From a virus, in IMG/VR virus record IMGVR_UViG_3300032093_000032, positions 53,814-117,813 of that record: a stretch of 64,000 nucleotides of DNA; one strand, 5' to 3'. Numbering within the stretch: the first letter of the stretch is position 1; each line of letters opens with the position of its first letter. Below the pieces are notes generated by a model that saw only the letters and a program-made list of their open reading frames with translations, was not told the origin of the DNA and did not search any database. The translations under genes and the position numbers were made by a program. Below are positions 1 to 8,700 of the stretch, piece after piece.

Positions 1-192
1 TAACTTACGTGATGGTGTTGACTTTTTGTTAACAAGTGCAGGGTTGCTCATCTTGAGCCATTCTTGTTGCTTGCGTTCCCAGTCTTGTTGCAACAATTGC
101 AACTTGCGCTTCTGTTCGGAGCTTGCGAACTTTTGCTTGCCCTTGCGTTTGCCTAAAGTAGTCAGAGCAGGATGTGCTAGATGCATTGTCAT
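1..192 (-). CDS. Hypothetical basic phage protein, C-terminus outside window
   Basis: This reading frame starts at the ATG at 192 and stays open to position 1, giving 64 visible codons without a stop, so the gene continues off the left edge. A second ATG two codons later is an alternative start. The product begins MTMHLAHPALTTLGKRKG and is rich in Lys, Gln and Arg, with a likely helical segment (QKRKLQLLQQDWERKQQEW). I recognise no enzymatic motif. A strong sigma70-like promoter at 226..254 lies 34 bases upstream and supports this being a real transcription unit start. Confidence 0.6.
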   Translation of the reverse strand, partial: MTMHLAHPALTTLGKRKGKQKFASSEQKRKLQLLQQDWERKQQEWLKMSNPALVNKKSTPSRKL

Positions 193-225
193 AATGATAA
201 CACTGTGGTAGTTGAATGTATTATT

Positions 226-254
226 ATAGTATCACAAAGCATATTTGTTGTCAA
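226..254 (-). promoter_or_regulatory. sigma70-like promoter for the left-edge gene
   Basis: On the minus strand the -35 box is TTGACA (249..254) and the -10 box is TACTAT (226..231), with a 17-base spacer. The -35 is a perfect consensus match. It sits between the end of the 255..785 gene and the start of the edge gene. Confidence 0.6.
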
Positions 255-785
255 TTATTTTTTGAGTATGTCCCAAATCTTTTCTTTTTCTCTAATGTCG
301 GCGACCAACTCTTTGTATCTTCTTGACAACTCTCTAAGTTCTTCCCATTTTTCTTCTAGTTCAGGTGCAGGTTGATATATTGCTAGTTTTTCTTCAATTC
401 TTTCGAGTAGTCCATTTATGTCTTTACCGTTAACTTTTAAGTTGCCTTTTATCTCAACATCTTGTGTCATGGTTGTAACACCATTGTTTGTTGTCATAGT
501 AGGCTGTGCTATATTTGTAGCCCATACTGTGCTTGGAACTGTATAACTGCCAGTAAGTGTCGGTGATGAATATATTCCAGCACCACCTGAACCAGAATAA
601 GTGTTAGCGTATCCTGACCCACCACTACCTACATTACTTAAATTTATTGTGATAGGTTCTAAACCTGATAGATCAAAAGTATCTATAGTGTTATCAATCG
701 TAATTGTATCTAAATCAGATAATGTGATGGTGCTTAAATCTGAACTTGTTAAACTTGGTATTTGACTCCTGCTCATATCGTCCAT
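255..785 (-). CDS. Conserved phage protein, Gly/Ser/Thr-rich N-half plus C-terminal coiled coil
   Basis: The protein has 176 residues. The first ~100 are Ser/Thr/Gly-rich and carry a SGSGGAGIY segment. Residues ~105-115 contain a short 'EIKGNLKVNGKDI' strand-like motif often seen in virion-associated phage proteins. The last ~60 residues are a charged Glu/Lys coiled coil (ELEEKWEELRELSRRYKEL) ending KIWDILKK. It overlaps the next upstream gene by one base (TAATG). A second protein in the window (57834..58217) has the same layout: Ser/Gly-rich start with 'YSGSG', then an acidic/basic coiled coil. Function is unknown; a structural or assembly role is a guess. Confidence 0.75.
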   Translation of the reverse strand: MDDMSRSQIPSLTSSDLSTITLSDLDTITIDNTIDTFDLSGLEPITINLSNVGSGGSGYANTYSGSGGAGIYSSPTLTGSYTVPSTVWATNIAQPTMTTNNGVTTMTQDVEIKGNLKVNGKDINGLLERIEEKLAIYQPAPELEEKWEELRELSRRYKELVADIREKEKIWDILKK

Positions 786-970
786 TAGCTAGTTTTCCTT
801 AAAATAAAATTGCCATCTTTACCCACACAAAATTCAAGATTGTCACCATCAGACCATTTTAATTTTTTAATTAACTCAGGAGGCAATGGCAAAATTACAT
901 CACCGTTTACATTTTGTTTGGTAACTACTTCAAAGGTTTTGTTGGGTAGATTTTTCTTTTTTCTAGGCAT
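785..970 (-). CDS. AbrB/MazE-like SpoVT-fold DNA-binding protein
   Basis: This 61-residue protein has a basic start (MPRKKKNLPNK), then 'NVNGDVILPLPPELIKKLKWSDGDNLEFCV', the swapped-hairpin pattern of AbrB/MazE proteins (strand, PpELxxxL, W.eGD.l.f). Such proteins dimerise and bind promoter DNA. No toxin partner is next to it, so it is more likely a phage regulator than an antitoxin. It has its own sigma70-like promoter immediately upstream and is translationally coupled to the following gene. Confidence 0.7.
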   Translation of the reverse strand: MPRKKKNLPNKTFEVVTKQNVNGDVILPLPPELIKKLKWSDGDNLEFCVGKDGNFILRKTS

Positions 971-975
971 ATATG

Positions 976-1004
976 ATTTTACAAAATTCGTAAAGAGTTG
1001 TCAA
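976..1004 (-). promoter_or_regulatory. sigma70-like promoter for the AbrB-like gene
   Basis: Minus strand: -35 TTGACA (999..1004), 17-base spacer, -10 TAAAAT (976..981). The start codon at 970 is only six bases below the -10 box, so the transcript would have almost no leader. Confidence 0.55.
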
Positions 1005-1008
1005 TCAT

Positions 1009-1974
1009 TTAATTACCCGAATCGTTTTTATTTTTTATAGCAGGATTAGGTTTACCATCTACATACGCATATTGAACTTTACTAGGATCATATCCAGCGC
1101 CATAAGTTTTTGGTTCTGGTTTTAATAAATCAAGATCGATTCCACCTTTGTATGTTTGTGGTTGTTGCAGTGTAGGTTTAGGTTCTGGTTGCTGTTGACT
1201 AATAGGTTTCGGTTCTATTGTTTGTTGCGTTGTGATTTTAGGTTCTATTGGTTGTTGTAGTTTAGCTTTAGTGTCTGCCGGCAATTCACCTGCACGTGCG
1301 TCTTTAGCTCCTACTACGGTACCTAACACGTTAGTTCCAATATCGGTAATTTTTTTCTTTACCTTATCGATTGTAGATGGTTCTTTGACAGGTTGAGGCT
1401 CATTTTTAGCCAGTTGTGTTTTACTGGTAGTAGGATACATATCAGTAATTTTATCGCCCATTTTAGAAGCAGTATTAGCGACAACGTCCCTTAATCTTTG
1501 ATTAGGATCAAAGTTAGGATTTTGTCTGTATACAATATTTTTAACCATCTTTCCTTCTTTATTTCTTACATACTCAGGATAAATATCTTTGAGTTGCTTA
1601 TCAGGATTCTTAAAGATTTCTACACCTTTAGGTCCATGACCATGCAACAAATAATAACTTGTAGGAGTATCAGGCATACCGTGTCGCTTGATTGCTGTTT
1701 GATATTCTCTTGCTATCTGATCGGCTGCAGACCTTTGAGCTTTTTCGTTATGTCTCATTTGATCAAAACTCATACCGTAATGTGGATCACCTGGTTTAGC
1801 TTTTTTTACTACTCCTTTCCAAGTGTCCGGCATGAATTGAAATAACCCCTGAGCACCACTTCTTTTATTTTGTATACCAAGCTTACCGCCACTTTCAGGA
1901 CCAATAACACGGTCTAGAAATTTTTCTCTAGGCGTTCTATTATCTGCTTCAAATATAAATTCTTTTGCTCGCAT
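1009..1974 (-). CDS. Lytic transglycosylase/lysozyme-like protein with putative capsid-targeting N-terminus
   Basis: The 321-residue product carries an SLT/goose-lysozyme-like domain at residues ~15-150. The catalytic Glu is probably in 'RVIGPESGG' (~27), followed by 'GAQGLFQFMPDTW' (~40-53), the usual GLxQfmP motif, and 'TSYYLLHGHGPKG'. It would cleave peptidoglycan, either during DNA entry or at lysis. Residues 1-9, MRAKEFIFE followed by A, fit a T4-type prohead protease site (IxE|A), suggesting packaging in the head. The C-terminal ~120 residues are a low-complexity Gln/Pro/Lys linker ending in 'YGAGYDPSKVQYA', which recurs almost exactly in the next gene (1976..3274). There is no signal peptide or holin nearby, which fits a virion enzyme better than an endolysin. 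Confidence 0.75.
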   Translation of the reverse strand: MRAKEFIFEADNRTPREKFLDRVIGPESGGKLGIQNKRSGAQGLFQFMPDTWKGVVKKAKPGDPHYGMSFDQMRHNEKAQRSAADQIAREYQTAIKRHGMPDTPTSYYLLHGHGPKGVEIFKNPDKQLKDIYPEYVRNKEGKMVKNIVYRQNPNFDPNQRLRDVVANTASKMGDKITDMYPTTSKTQLAKNEPQPVKEPSTIDKVKKKITDIGTNVLGTVVGAKDARAGELPADTKAKLQQPIEPKITTQQTIEPKPISQQQPEPKPTLQQPQTYKGGIDLDLLKPEPKTYGAGYDPSKVQYAYVDGKPNPAIKNKNDSGN

Positions 1975-1975
1975 G

Positions 1976-3274
1976 TTATTTTCTAATCAGTTCTCTAATT
2001 CTCTTTAGATCAACATCATCTTCATCATCTTCTGCTACTTGACCAAATGCAGCTGGTATACCCTTTGATGTACCTGCGACTCCTTGATCTTGCGATTGCA
2101 ATGCTTGAGTAGCTAATACATCTGATGTTGGCTGAGTAGCTGCTGTGGTAGCTGCTTGAGGTTGATTAGCAGATACATATTGACCTGCTAAACCAGATTG
2201 TGCAGTAGTTGGTTGTGTATTTCCTGCCATTCCCGTAAATGTTGGCGCTGCTGCATTAGTCGCTGCCGTAGTGTTTTGTGCTTGACTTTGTGCAGTGTAT
2301 CCACTACTTTGATTATTGGTTTGTTGACTAGTAGTTCCACCTGCTAATTTGGCAGGTGGTGTAGGGTTAGGTTGTGCTGATTGAGCGTAACCACCCATAT
2401 TAGCTGAAGTAGCAGTGTTTTGTTTAACTGGCGCTGGGTTAGGTTGTGTTGGGTTACTACTTGTAGAAGCATATTGCACTTTGGTAGGGTCATAGCCACC
2501 GCCATATTTACGATTTGGGTCTACGACATGTGCTGCTGGTTGTGCGGTTGGTGTTTGAGTTGTAGTTGCAGTTTGTGTATTTGCTGCAGGAGCATTAATC
2601 TGTTTACCAAATGCAGCAGCATTTTTATCATTAGGATTTATAGCAGTTGCAGGACCTGTATTAGCTGCAACTTGTGGTGTAGCTTGAGCTGGTGCATTAA
2701 TTTTTTTACCAAACGCAGCAGCATTAGGATCATTAGGATTGACAGCTTGTATAGGAGCTTCGTCTAAGAAGTCCATATACTTTCTCATTAATTTGCCATC
2801 ATCTGTATCATCATCTCTTTCTTCTGTTGTGGGTGCCGGTACTGCAGGCAATCCAGTTTGTACTGCGGCTTTTTCGTACTCTGCACTAGTACCACCGACA
2901 GTTGGTTTTTGTGTCAAAGCTTTATTAAATGATTGTTGTGTTGCATCAATATTAGCACCTAACTGACCGGCTGTAGGAGCAGTTTGCATAAATGCATCTA
3001 CTTTGGCCTTAACTGCAGGATTATTGGCTACATTCTGCTGATAATATGGTGATCCTGGTGTGAAGTTAGCCATAGTTTTTGCATAGGGATCTACTAGTCC
3101 TTTTCCTGCATTTATAGCTTTGTTACCCATGCCAGGCAACATTTTAGTAAAGGTATCGGGCTGCCCAGGTTGTTGAGGTGCAACAGGTCTAACTGGTGCG
3201 TTAGGACCAACACCTGCGGGCGGGCCTTCATTTAATATATCTAAATATTGTCTAAAAAATTTTGAATCACTCAT
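1976..3274 (-). CDS. Low-complexity repeat protein with (L/I)xE cleavage-like peptides, probable virion protein
   Basis: The product has 432 residues, mostly Ala/Gln/Asn/Pro/Thr. It starts MSDSKFFRQYLDILNE followed by G, and repeats that motif internally as 'RKYMDFLDE' followed by A (~163-172). Two copies of an 'NPNDxNAAAFGKxINAPA' repeat lie at ~178-235, and 'YGGGYDPTKVQYA' follows at ~258. The C-terminus is acidic (AEDDEDDVDLKRIRELIRK). No enzymatic domain is visible. The motifs match the preference of T4-type prohead proteases (L/I-x-E|A/G/S), so I infer a scaffold or internal head protein. It lies one base from the transglycosylase gene. Confidence 0.65.
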   Translation of the reverse strand: MSDSKFFRQYLDILNEGPPAGVGPNAPVRPVAPQQPGQPDTFTKMLPGMGNKAINAGKGLVDPYAKTMANFTPGSPYYQQNVANNPAVKAKVDAFMQTAPTAGQLGANIDATQQSFNKALTQKPTVGGTSAEYEKAAVQTGLPAVPAPTTEERDDDTDDGKLMRKYMDFLDEAPIQAVNPNDPNAAAFGKKINAPAQATPQVAANTGPATAINPNDKNAAAFGKQINAPAANTQTATTTQTPTAQPAAHVVDPNRKYGGGYDPTKVQYASTSSNPTQPNPAPVKQNTATSANMGGYAQSAQPNPTPPAKLAGGTTSQQTNNQSSGYTAQSQAQNTTAATNAAAPTFTGMAGNTQPTTAQSGLAGQYVSANQPQAATTAATQPTSDVLATQALQSQDQGVAGTSKGIPAAFGQVAEDDEDDVDLKRIRELIRK

Positions 3275-3287
3275 TATATTTTCCTAT

Positions 3288-4247
3288 TTACCAGGCTCTG
3301 CAAGACCAGTATCTTGCCTTCCAACGTGGTCCTGGATTCTCGCAATTGTGTCTTGCTCTGAAACTTTTACGGCGTGCGGGATTAGACTTTTTAATTGTCA
3401 TGTTCTTATCACCGAAGTTTACTTTAACGACCTTACCGTTTGGTTTGCGAACATAGACTTTTGATTTCTTAACATCACCTGCCATTGGCTTACCTAATGG
3501 AACTTCACGACCTTGATATTCTGCTTCATTAGTAGTTTTTTGAGGACCAAAACCTTGTCTACGTAATTCTTCTTGTTGTGCTGGAGACATTTCACTCCAC
3601 TTAGTAGACTTACCTGCTTGACCAGCCTGAGCCTTTTGTCTAAAAGTATCAGCCTGTTGTTCTAAATCAGATGTACCACCGCTTCTAATTTTGTCTAACT
3701 CTGCAAACGCATCATTTCTTACACGTTGACTAATGCCTTGATCTTCTTTGGTAATATAATCTTTTGGATTACCTTGCAATGGTTTTTCTTCTGCTGGCTT
3801 TGTATCCATTTTAGGTGGACTTGATTTAGTGTTAGGAGTATATGGCTTAGTGTCCATGTACTCACCTGCACCTTCTTTAGCAGCATCCCTAAAGTTTTGT
3901 GCAGATGGTGCACCTTTACTACCAGGCTTACGCATTTTCTCGCCTGAACCTTGTTTGATACGCTCACGTTTAGCATGTATGTTAGCCCATAGACCCGGCT
4001 TAGTTTCTTCTAATCCTATATCTTCTGTTAGAATATCGTTTACTTCTAATAATCCTAATATAGTTTCATCTGCTTCAATGACGATACCATCTTCTGTGAA
4101 GCCAACAACACCTGTTTCTATCACAAAGTGTTCATTTAACTCTATGTCAAAGCTATCGTTAATGTCAATAATTTCTTCCATCACAGAAGGAGGTGGGCTA
4201 GATTCACTTATAATATCTAGATATTTTCTGAAAAATTCGCGGTCCAT
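3288..4247 (-). CDS. Conserved phage protein with N-terminal cleavage-like peptide and C-terminal Cys/Arg-rich motif
   Basis: The protein has 319 residues. It starts MDREFFRKYLDIISE followed by S, a close relative of the N-terminus of the next gene and again a (L/I)xE|S site. Next comes a strand-rich acidic part (~25-75). A very conserved-looking 'GLWANIHAKRERIK' with 'GSGEKMRKPG' sits at ~85-115. A disordered Lys/Pro/Gln-rich middle follows, and a basic C-terminus (~262-319) ends 'SFRARHNCENPGPRWKARYWSC'. The two Cys and the His in that tail could bind metal or RNA/DNA. I know this combination only as an unknown protein of marine T4-like phages. Role inferred: head core or DNA-associated internal protein. 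Confidence 0.65.
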   Translation of the reverse strand: MDREFFRKYLDIISESSPPPSVMEEIIDINDSFDIELNEHFVIETGVVGFTEDGIVIEADETILGLLEVNDILTEDIGLEETKPGLWANIHAKRERIKQGSGEKMRKPGSKGAPSAQNFRDAAKEGAGEYMDTKPYTPNTKSSPPKMDTKPAEEKPLQGNPKDYITKEDQGISQRVRNDAFAELDKIRSGGTSDLEQQADTFRQKAQAGQAGKSTKWSEMSPAQQEELRRQGFGPQKTTNEAEYQGREVPLGKPMAGDVKKSKVYVRKPNGKVVKVNFGDKNMTIKKSNPARRKSFRARHNCENPGPRWKARYWSCRAW

Positions 4248-4267
4248 AATATGCCTTTAATAATATA

Positions 4268-4867
4268 TTATTTAGCTAAAAATTGACTGTATACTTGGTT
4301 TAATGCTTGTATTGTATTATCAACATTATTCCAACGATGCAATATACCTATGCCACCAGCTGCGTCCCAGGCTGAAATGTACTTCTTATGATCGTCAACT
4401 AGTACGTTAGGGTCACCACCTTTTTTAGCATATCTGTCTTTTTGTCCGTCAAATATAGCTGGAAAATCTACGCCGTGTTGAGCGAGCCAATACTTTTTAC
4501 CCTCAATACTAGCTTGTGTAATTGCTTTACTCTTATCTTCTTTAGGTGATCTTAATGGGGCAGATAGTATAGTGCAGGGTAAATTATTTTGTCTTATATA
4601 TGACAATAATTCACTAGCACCCGATAATACAGGAAGTGTAGCAAAAAATTCGTATACAAAGTTAGGGCCTTCTTTTTGCATAGTTTCAATTGAAATTTCT
4701 CTCTGTGCCTTGTCCCCTATGTCCTTATACCATTTAACATCAGGGTTGCCTGTCTTTCTGCCCCACCAATTGGCCCATTGAGTAAAAAAGTCTGCCTGTA
4801 CGCCATCCATATCCAAATATAGAGTGGGCATTCTACGCTGTGGTTCTGTAACTTCAAAGATTTTCAT
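4268..4867 (-). CDS. HAD-superfamily phosphatase, 5'(3')-deoxyribonucleotidase-like
   Basis: The product has 199 residues. HAD motif I is 'LYLDMDGVQADF' (~17-28) with both catalytic Asp. Motif II is probably 'TILSAP' (~100), and motif III/IV is a Lys region plus 'VLVDDHKKY' (~156-164). The size and motif spacing resemble the NT5C family, which dephosphorylates dNMPs, so a nucleotide-pool role is plausible. Residues 1-9 (MKIFEVTEP) precede the domain and loosely resemble the cleavage-like leaders of the neighbouring genes, although VTE|P is not a canonical prohead protease site. Position in the row of probable virion genes is unexplained. Confidence 0.7.
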   Translation of the reverse strand: MKIFEVTEPQRRMPTLYLDMDGVQADFFTQWANWWGRKTGNPDVKWYKDIGDKAQREISIETMQKEGPNFVYEFFATLPVLSGASELLSYIRQNNLPCTILSAPLRSPKEDKSKAITQASIEGKKYWLAQHGVDFPAIFDGQKDRYAKKGGDPNVLVDDHKKYISAWDAAGGIGILHRWNNVDNTIQALNQVYSQFLAK

Positions 4868-4884
4868 ATAAATATTTAGCTGAA

Positions 4885-5664
4885 TTATTTAGGTTCGCAA
4901 TCTATCCATTTTAAATTATTGTACCATTTATATATGGCAGTACCTTTGGGTAACAAACAAACGCCTAATTCAGGGTGTTTGTCAATGCGCACCTGCACTA
5001 CCGCCCACATTAACCAACATATATAAAGAACAGCGATACTACTTGAACTCCAACACAATATTCTGTACTTTATTCTTTTATTGCGTCTGGCTCTCTGCTT
5101 AGCCAATTCTCTGTTGCGTTGCATTTCTATGGCAATAGCACCTGCTTGCTCCTTGCCGACTTTTTCCATCATGTCGTTTACTTCAGTCCATAAAGCACCT
5201 AGTTCTGGTGGACTGTTGTACACCATGATTTCACGCAGTTCTTCGCCCATGTGCTGAAGCTGTTTTTTAAGAAGCACACGTTGTAATGCACGTTTACCTA
5301 AGCTATCTTCTCCGTGATAAACTTCAGTCTTACTACGGCGTTCTTCTTCTTCAAATATTGCCTTACACTTATAGTAGTTGTCAAAGTATGCGCCTAATTG
5401 CTGGCCTATTTCTGTGTATATATTGGTAGTATCACCTGACTGTTTATTCAGTTCAATGATACGATTTTTTTCTTGTATGAATTGATTTTTTTCTGCTACC
5501 GTGGGAGCGCGGTCTTTGAATTTGTTATGAAATTGGTCGTCAAGGTCTTTGAGGACATCTTTAACATCCCCAGCCGCCCCTTTAATGTCCTTGTAAAGTT
5601 TACATCCTTCCTTTACAAGTTTAACCGCACCATTAGCTAACGCAAATAGCGTTAATGGATCCAT
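4885..5664 (-). CDS. Conserved phage protein with coiled coil and one membrane segment
   Basis: The 259-residue product starts MDPLTLFALANGAVKLVKEGCKLYKDIKG, an amphipathic helical stretch. It continues as a mostly helical Lys/Glu/Gln-rich region to ~200, and has one hydrophobic segment 'IAVLYICWLMWAVVQV' at ~212-228 followed by a short tail with two Cys. A basic cluster (KQRARRNKRIK) before the membrane segment fits an inside-positive topology. It sits directly downstream of the large fibre gene. No function recognised; a membrane-contact or tail-associated role is only a possibility. Confidence 0.65.
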   Translation of the reverse strand: MDPLTLFALANGAVKLVKEGCKLYKDIKGAAGDVKDVLKDLDDQFHNKFKDRAPTVAEKNQFIQEKNRIIELNKQSGDTTNIYTEIGQQLGAYFDNYYKCKAIFEEEERRSKTEVYHGEDSLGKRALQRVLLKKQLQHMGEELREIMVYNSPPELGALWTEVNDMMEKVGKEQAGAIAIEMQRNRELAKQRARRNKRIKYRILCWSSSSIAVLYICWLMWAVVQVRIDKHPELGVCLLPKGTAIYKWYNNLKWIDCEPK

Positions 5665-5720
5665 CTTGCTACGTCCCCTTTATGTTAAGGATCTTATTAT
5701 TATTTTATACTACTTTTATT

Positions 5721-8700
5721 TTAAAAAACTATTGTACCATTGTTGGTCCAACGATAAATTTTGTAATTCCCTACAGTTGTAATAGTAGGACTACCTGTTA
5801 CAGTAGTGGGTGTAATAGCAGCGGCGAACCTCAATATTACAACTCCTGAACCTCCATTGCCTGCATTGTTTGTTATATATTGGTTTCCGCCTCCTTGATG
5901 TAGGCCACCTCCACCTCCACCAGTACCGGTAGTTCCTGGAGTGGCTGTTGATCCAACGTTGTAGTTGCCGGTATATCCAGCACCACCTCCACCATATCCA
6001 CCAGCACCACTCAATCCATAAATATTATCCGTTCCTGATCCGCCACCTCCACCAGCTAGATATTCTCCAGTAAATGGATTTGGTAAACCAATACCACCAT
6101 TTCCAGCACGACCACTTCCACCTGCGTTTCCTGATTGACCAGCTGCGCCAGCACCACCGCCACCGCCACCTAACGGTGCAGTACTACTACCGAAAGCATT
6201 TCCACCGTTATTACCTTGCCCTGCAGTACCTGCAGCCCCATTTACAGTTGAAGTACCACTTGCACCACCGCCGCCTCCAGAACCACCTAAGAGTGCTTCA
6301 AATTGATTTGAAGACGCACCACGCCCTCCGCCTGTAGCAGATATAGTAGTCAATCCAGTACCTGATATTGATGACCCACCGCCGTTCGTAGCAGCAGTAA
6401 GAATTGATCCTGAGGTTCCTGATGAATATCCACCTGCCCCTCCCGCACCAACAGTAATAGTATAAGTAATTCTTCCAGTTAATATAACATCGTATGCAGT
6501 AACGAATCCCCCTGCGCCGCCACCACCTGAAGGTTGTGTATAACTTGCACCACCAGCACCCCCGCCACCACCTCCTGCTATTACCAAGTAGTCTGCTTCT
6601 ATAATATCATCTGTATTTGTAGTTGGAAATTGCCTTGTTAATCCTGATCCGCCAGCCCATATAACTCTAATAGCCCCACTACCGCCGTTGCCCCCAAAAC
6701 GTGTACCTGAAGTTGCAAGTCTTGAGCCACCCCCGCCTCCACCGTACCATCCGCCATTTTCTGATAAATTAAAACTACCATTCTGTCCACCAGATCCACC
6801 ACCGCCTCCACCTTGCTGGGCACCTCCACCTGTTCCATTAGTGCCTTGACCCCATGGACCTACACCACCTCCACCGCCGCCGGAACTTCCGGAGCCATTA
6901 CCGCCTCCTCCTCCGCCACCACCACCGCCATTTCCAGGATTGCCATTAGTTCTATCTCGTCCACCACTGCCGCCATTGCCAGCATATCCAGCGCCACCAC
7001 CGCCACCGCCACCACTTGCAACAGTAGAACTAGGTAGTGTAGCAGCGGCGCCCGCACCGCCTGTACCACCACCATCTCCAGGGTAATTGACATCACGGGT
7101 GCCGCCGGCTCCACCTGCGCCGTTGGTGATTCCTCCTCGGCCACCAGTCGCTCTTAATAATATTACTTGATTAGGACCTAAATTGTCTCTAATTACTTGA
7201 GTGTAACTACCGTTCGTACCTTGCACACCACCTGAACCTACGTCCATAGTTAAAGTTTCTCCGGGAATAACACTGATGTTATTTTTATATGCTAAACCAC
7301 CGCCCCCTCCACCACCGCCAGCTTGAGTGGTGGTAGCACTTGCGCCACTGCCTCCACCGCCAATCGCTACAACACTAATAGACGTTACACCTACAGGTAC
7401 TACCCATGTACTGTATCCAGTAAACAAGGTTTGACCTGGGCCTGTGTACACAATTTGATTGCTTGCACTACTCAATGTACCATTGCCTATTAAATTAGTT
7501 GCGTATACTTTTAATGTGTAGATTGTACCAAAAGTCAATCCTGTTATGTTGATAGGACTACTTGTGCCACTAACAGTAATATTATCAGGAGTGGTTACTA
7601 CTGTGTAACCTGTAACCGCAGGTCCACCGTTGTCTGTAGGTGCAGTAAATACCACAGTAGCAGTAGTTTTTCCTGTCATAGTAGCTACACCTATTGTAGG
7701 TGCATTAGGAACAACTAACGAAATACTATTACTTGCTGAACTTGCAGTACTTGTACCAAGACTGTTTGTTGCAGTAACAGTAAATGTATAAGTTTGACCA
7801 ATCGTTAATCCAGTTATAGAAATAGGACTACTTGATCCTGTAGCTGTTATTCCTCCGGGACTACTTGTGACTGTATAACTTGTTATGGGCAATCCACCTG
7901 TATTAGCTGGTGCAGTAAACGATAAACTTGCTGTAGTTGATCCAGTAATCGTTGCTGTACCTATAGTAGGAGCGTCAGGAATACCTATAGCAGTTACACT
8001 ATTGCTTGCGGCACTGGCTGTACCTGTTGCAAATTTATTTCGTGCTGATGCAGTAAACGTATAACTTGTTCCCTTTACAAGACCTGAAACAGTAATAGGA
8101 CTACTTGCTCCCGTGGCATTAAAACCACCTGGACTACTTACAACAATATAATCTAGTACAGGACCATCACCGCTATCTGCGGGGGCAGTGAACGTAACGG
8201 AAGCACTTGTGTTTCCTACTCTTGTTGCTGAACCTATAGTTGGTGCATTAGGTCCTAAATATCTTATTATATCACTGCGTTCACTTAGTAGACTAGTTCC
8301 TGCTGCATTAGTTGCTGTTACTTTGAAAGCATATTCTACTTTTCCTGTAATCCCTATAGTACCGTTTAATGCAGATGACCAATCATAATTTGATTTATCT
8401 TTACCTGGTTTTGGATCTGATAACACTAATAATAAAACGTCTGATGGTACTAAACTTGCTATTACATCTCTTCCGCCACTAGAAACTACACTTTGAGTTA
8501 TTTCTAATGGTAGTGAGGGAACTGGGAAACTTGAATTTGTTCCACTACCGTATAAGAAACTCTTTTTTGATATACGTAGATTAGACATTTTACCTGTAAA
8601 GTACCCTGTACCATCACTGCCTATACCATATCTTAATGGCTTCTTTTCATTGTTATAAAAAACTACAAATCTATTACTAAAACTACCAGCAAATGTCACA

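Noticed and set aside
785-970. MazE antitoxin of a toxin-antitoxin pair
   Set aside because: No MazF-like or other toxin gene is adjacent; the neighbours look structural.
6074-7144. Several open frames on both strands within the fibre gene
   Set aside because: They are shadows of the glycine-rich coding sequence, with His/Arg- or Val/Ala-only products and no ribosome-binding sites.
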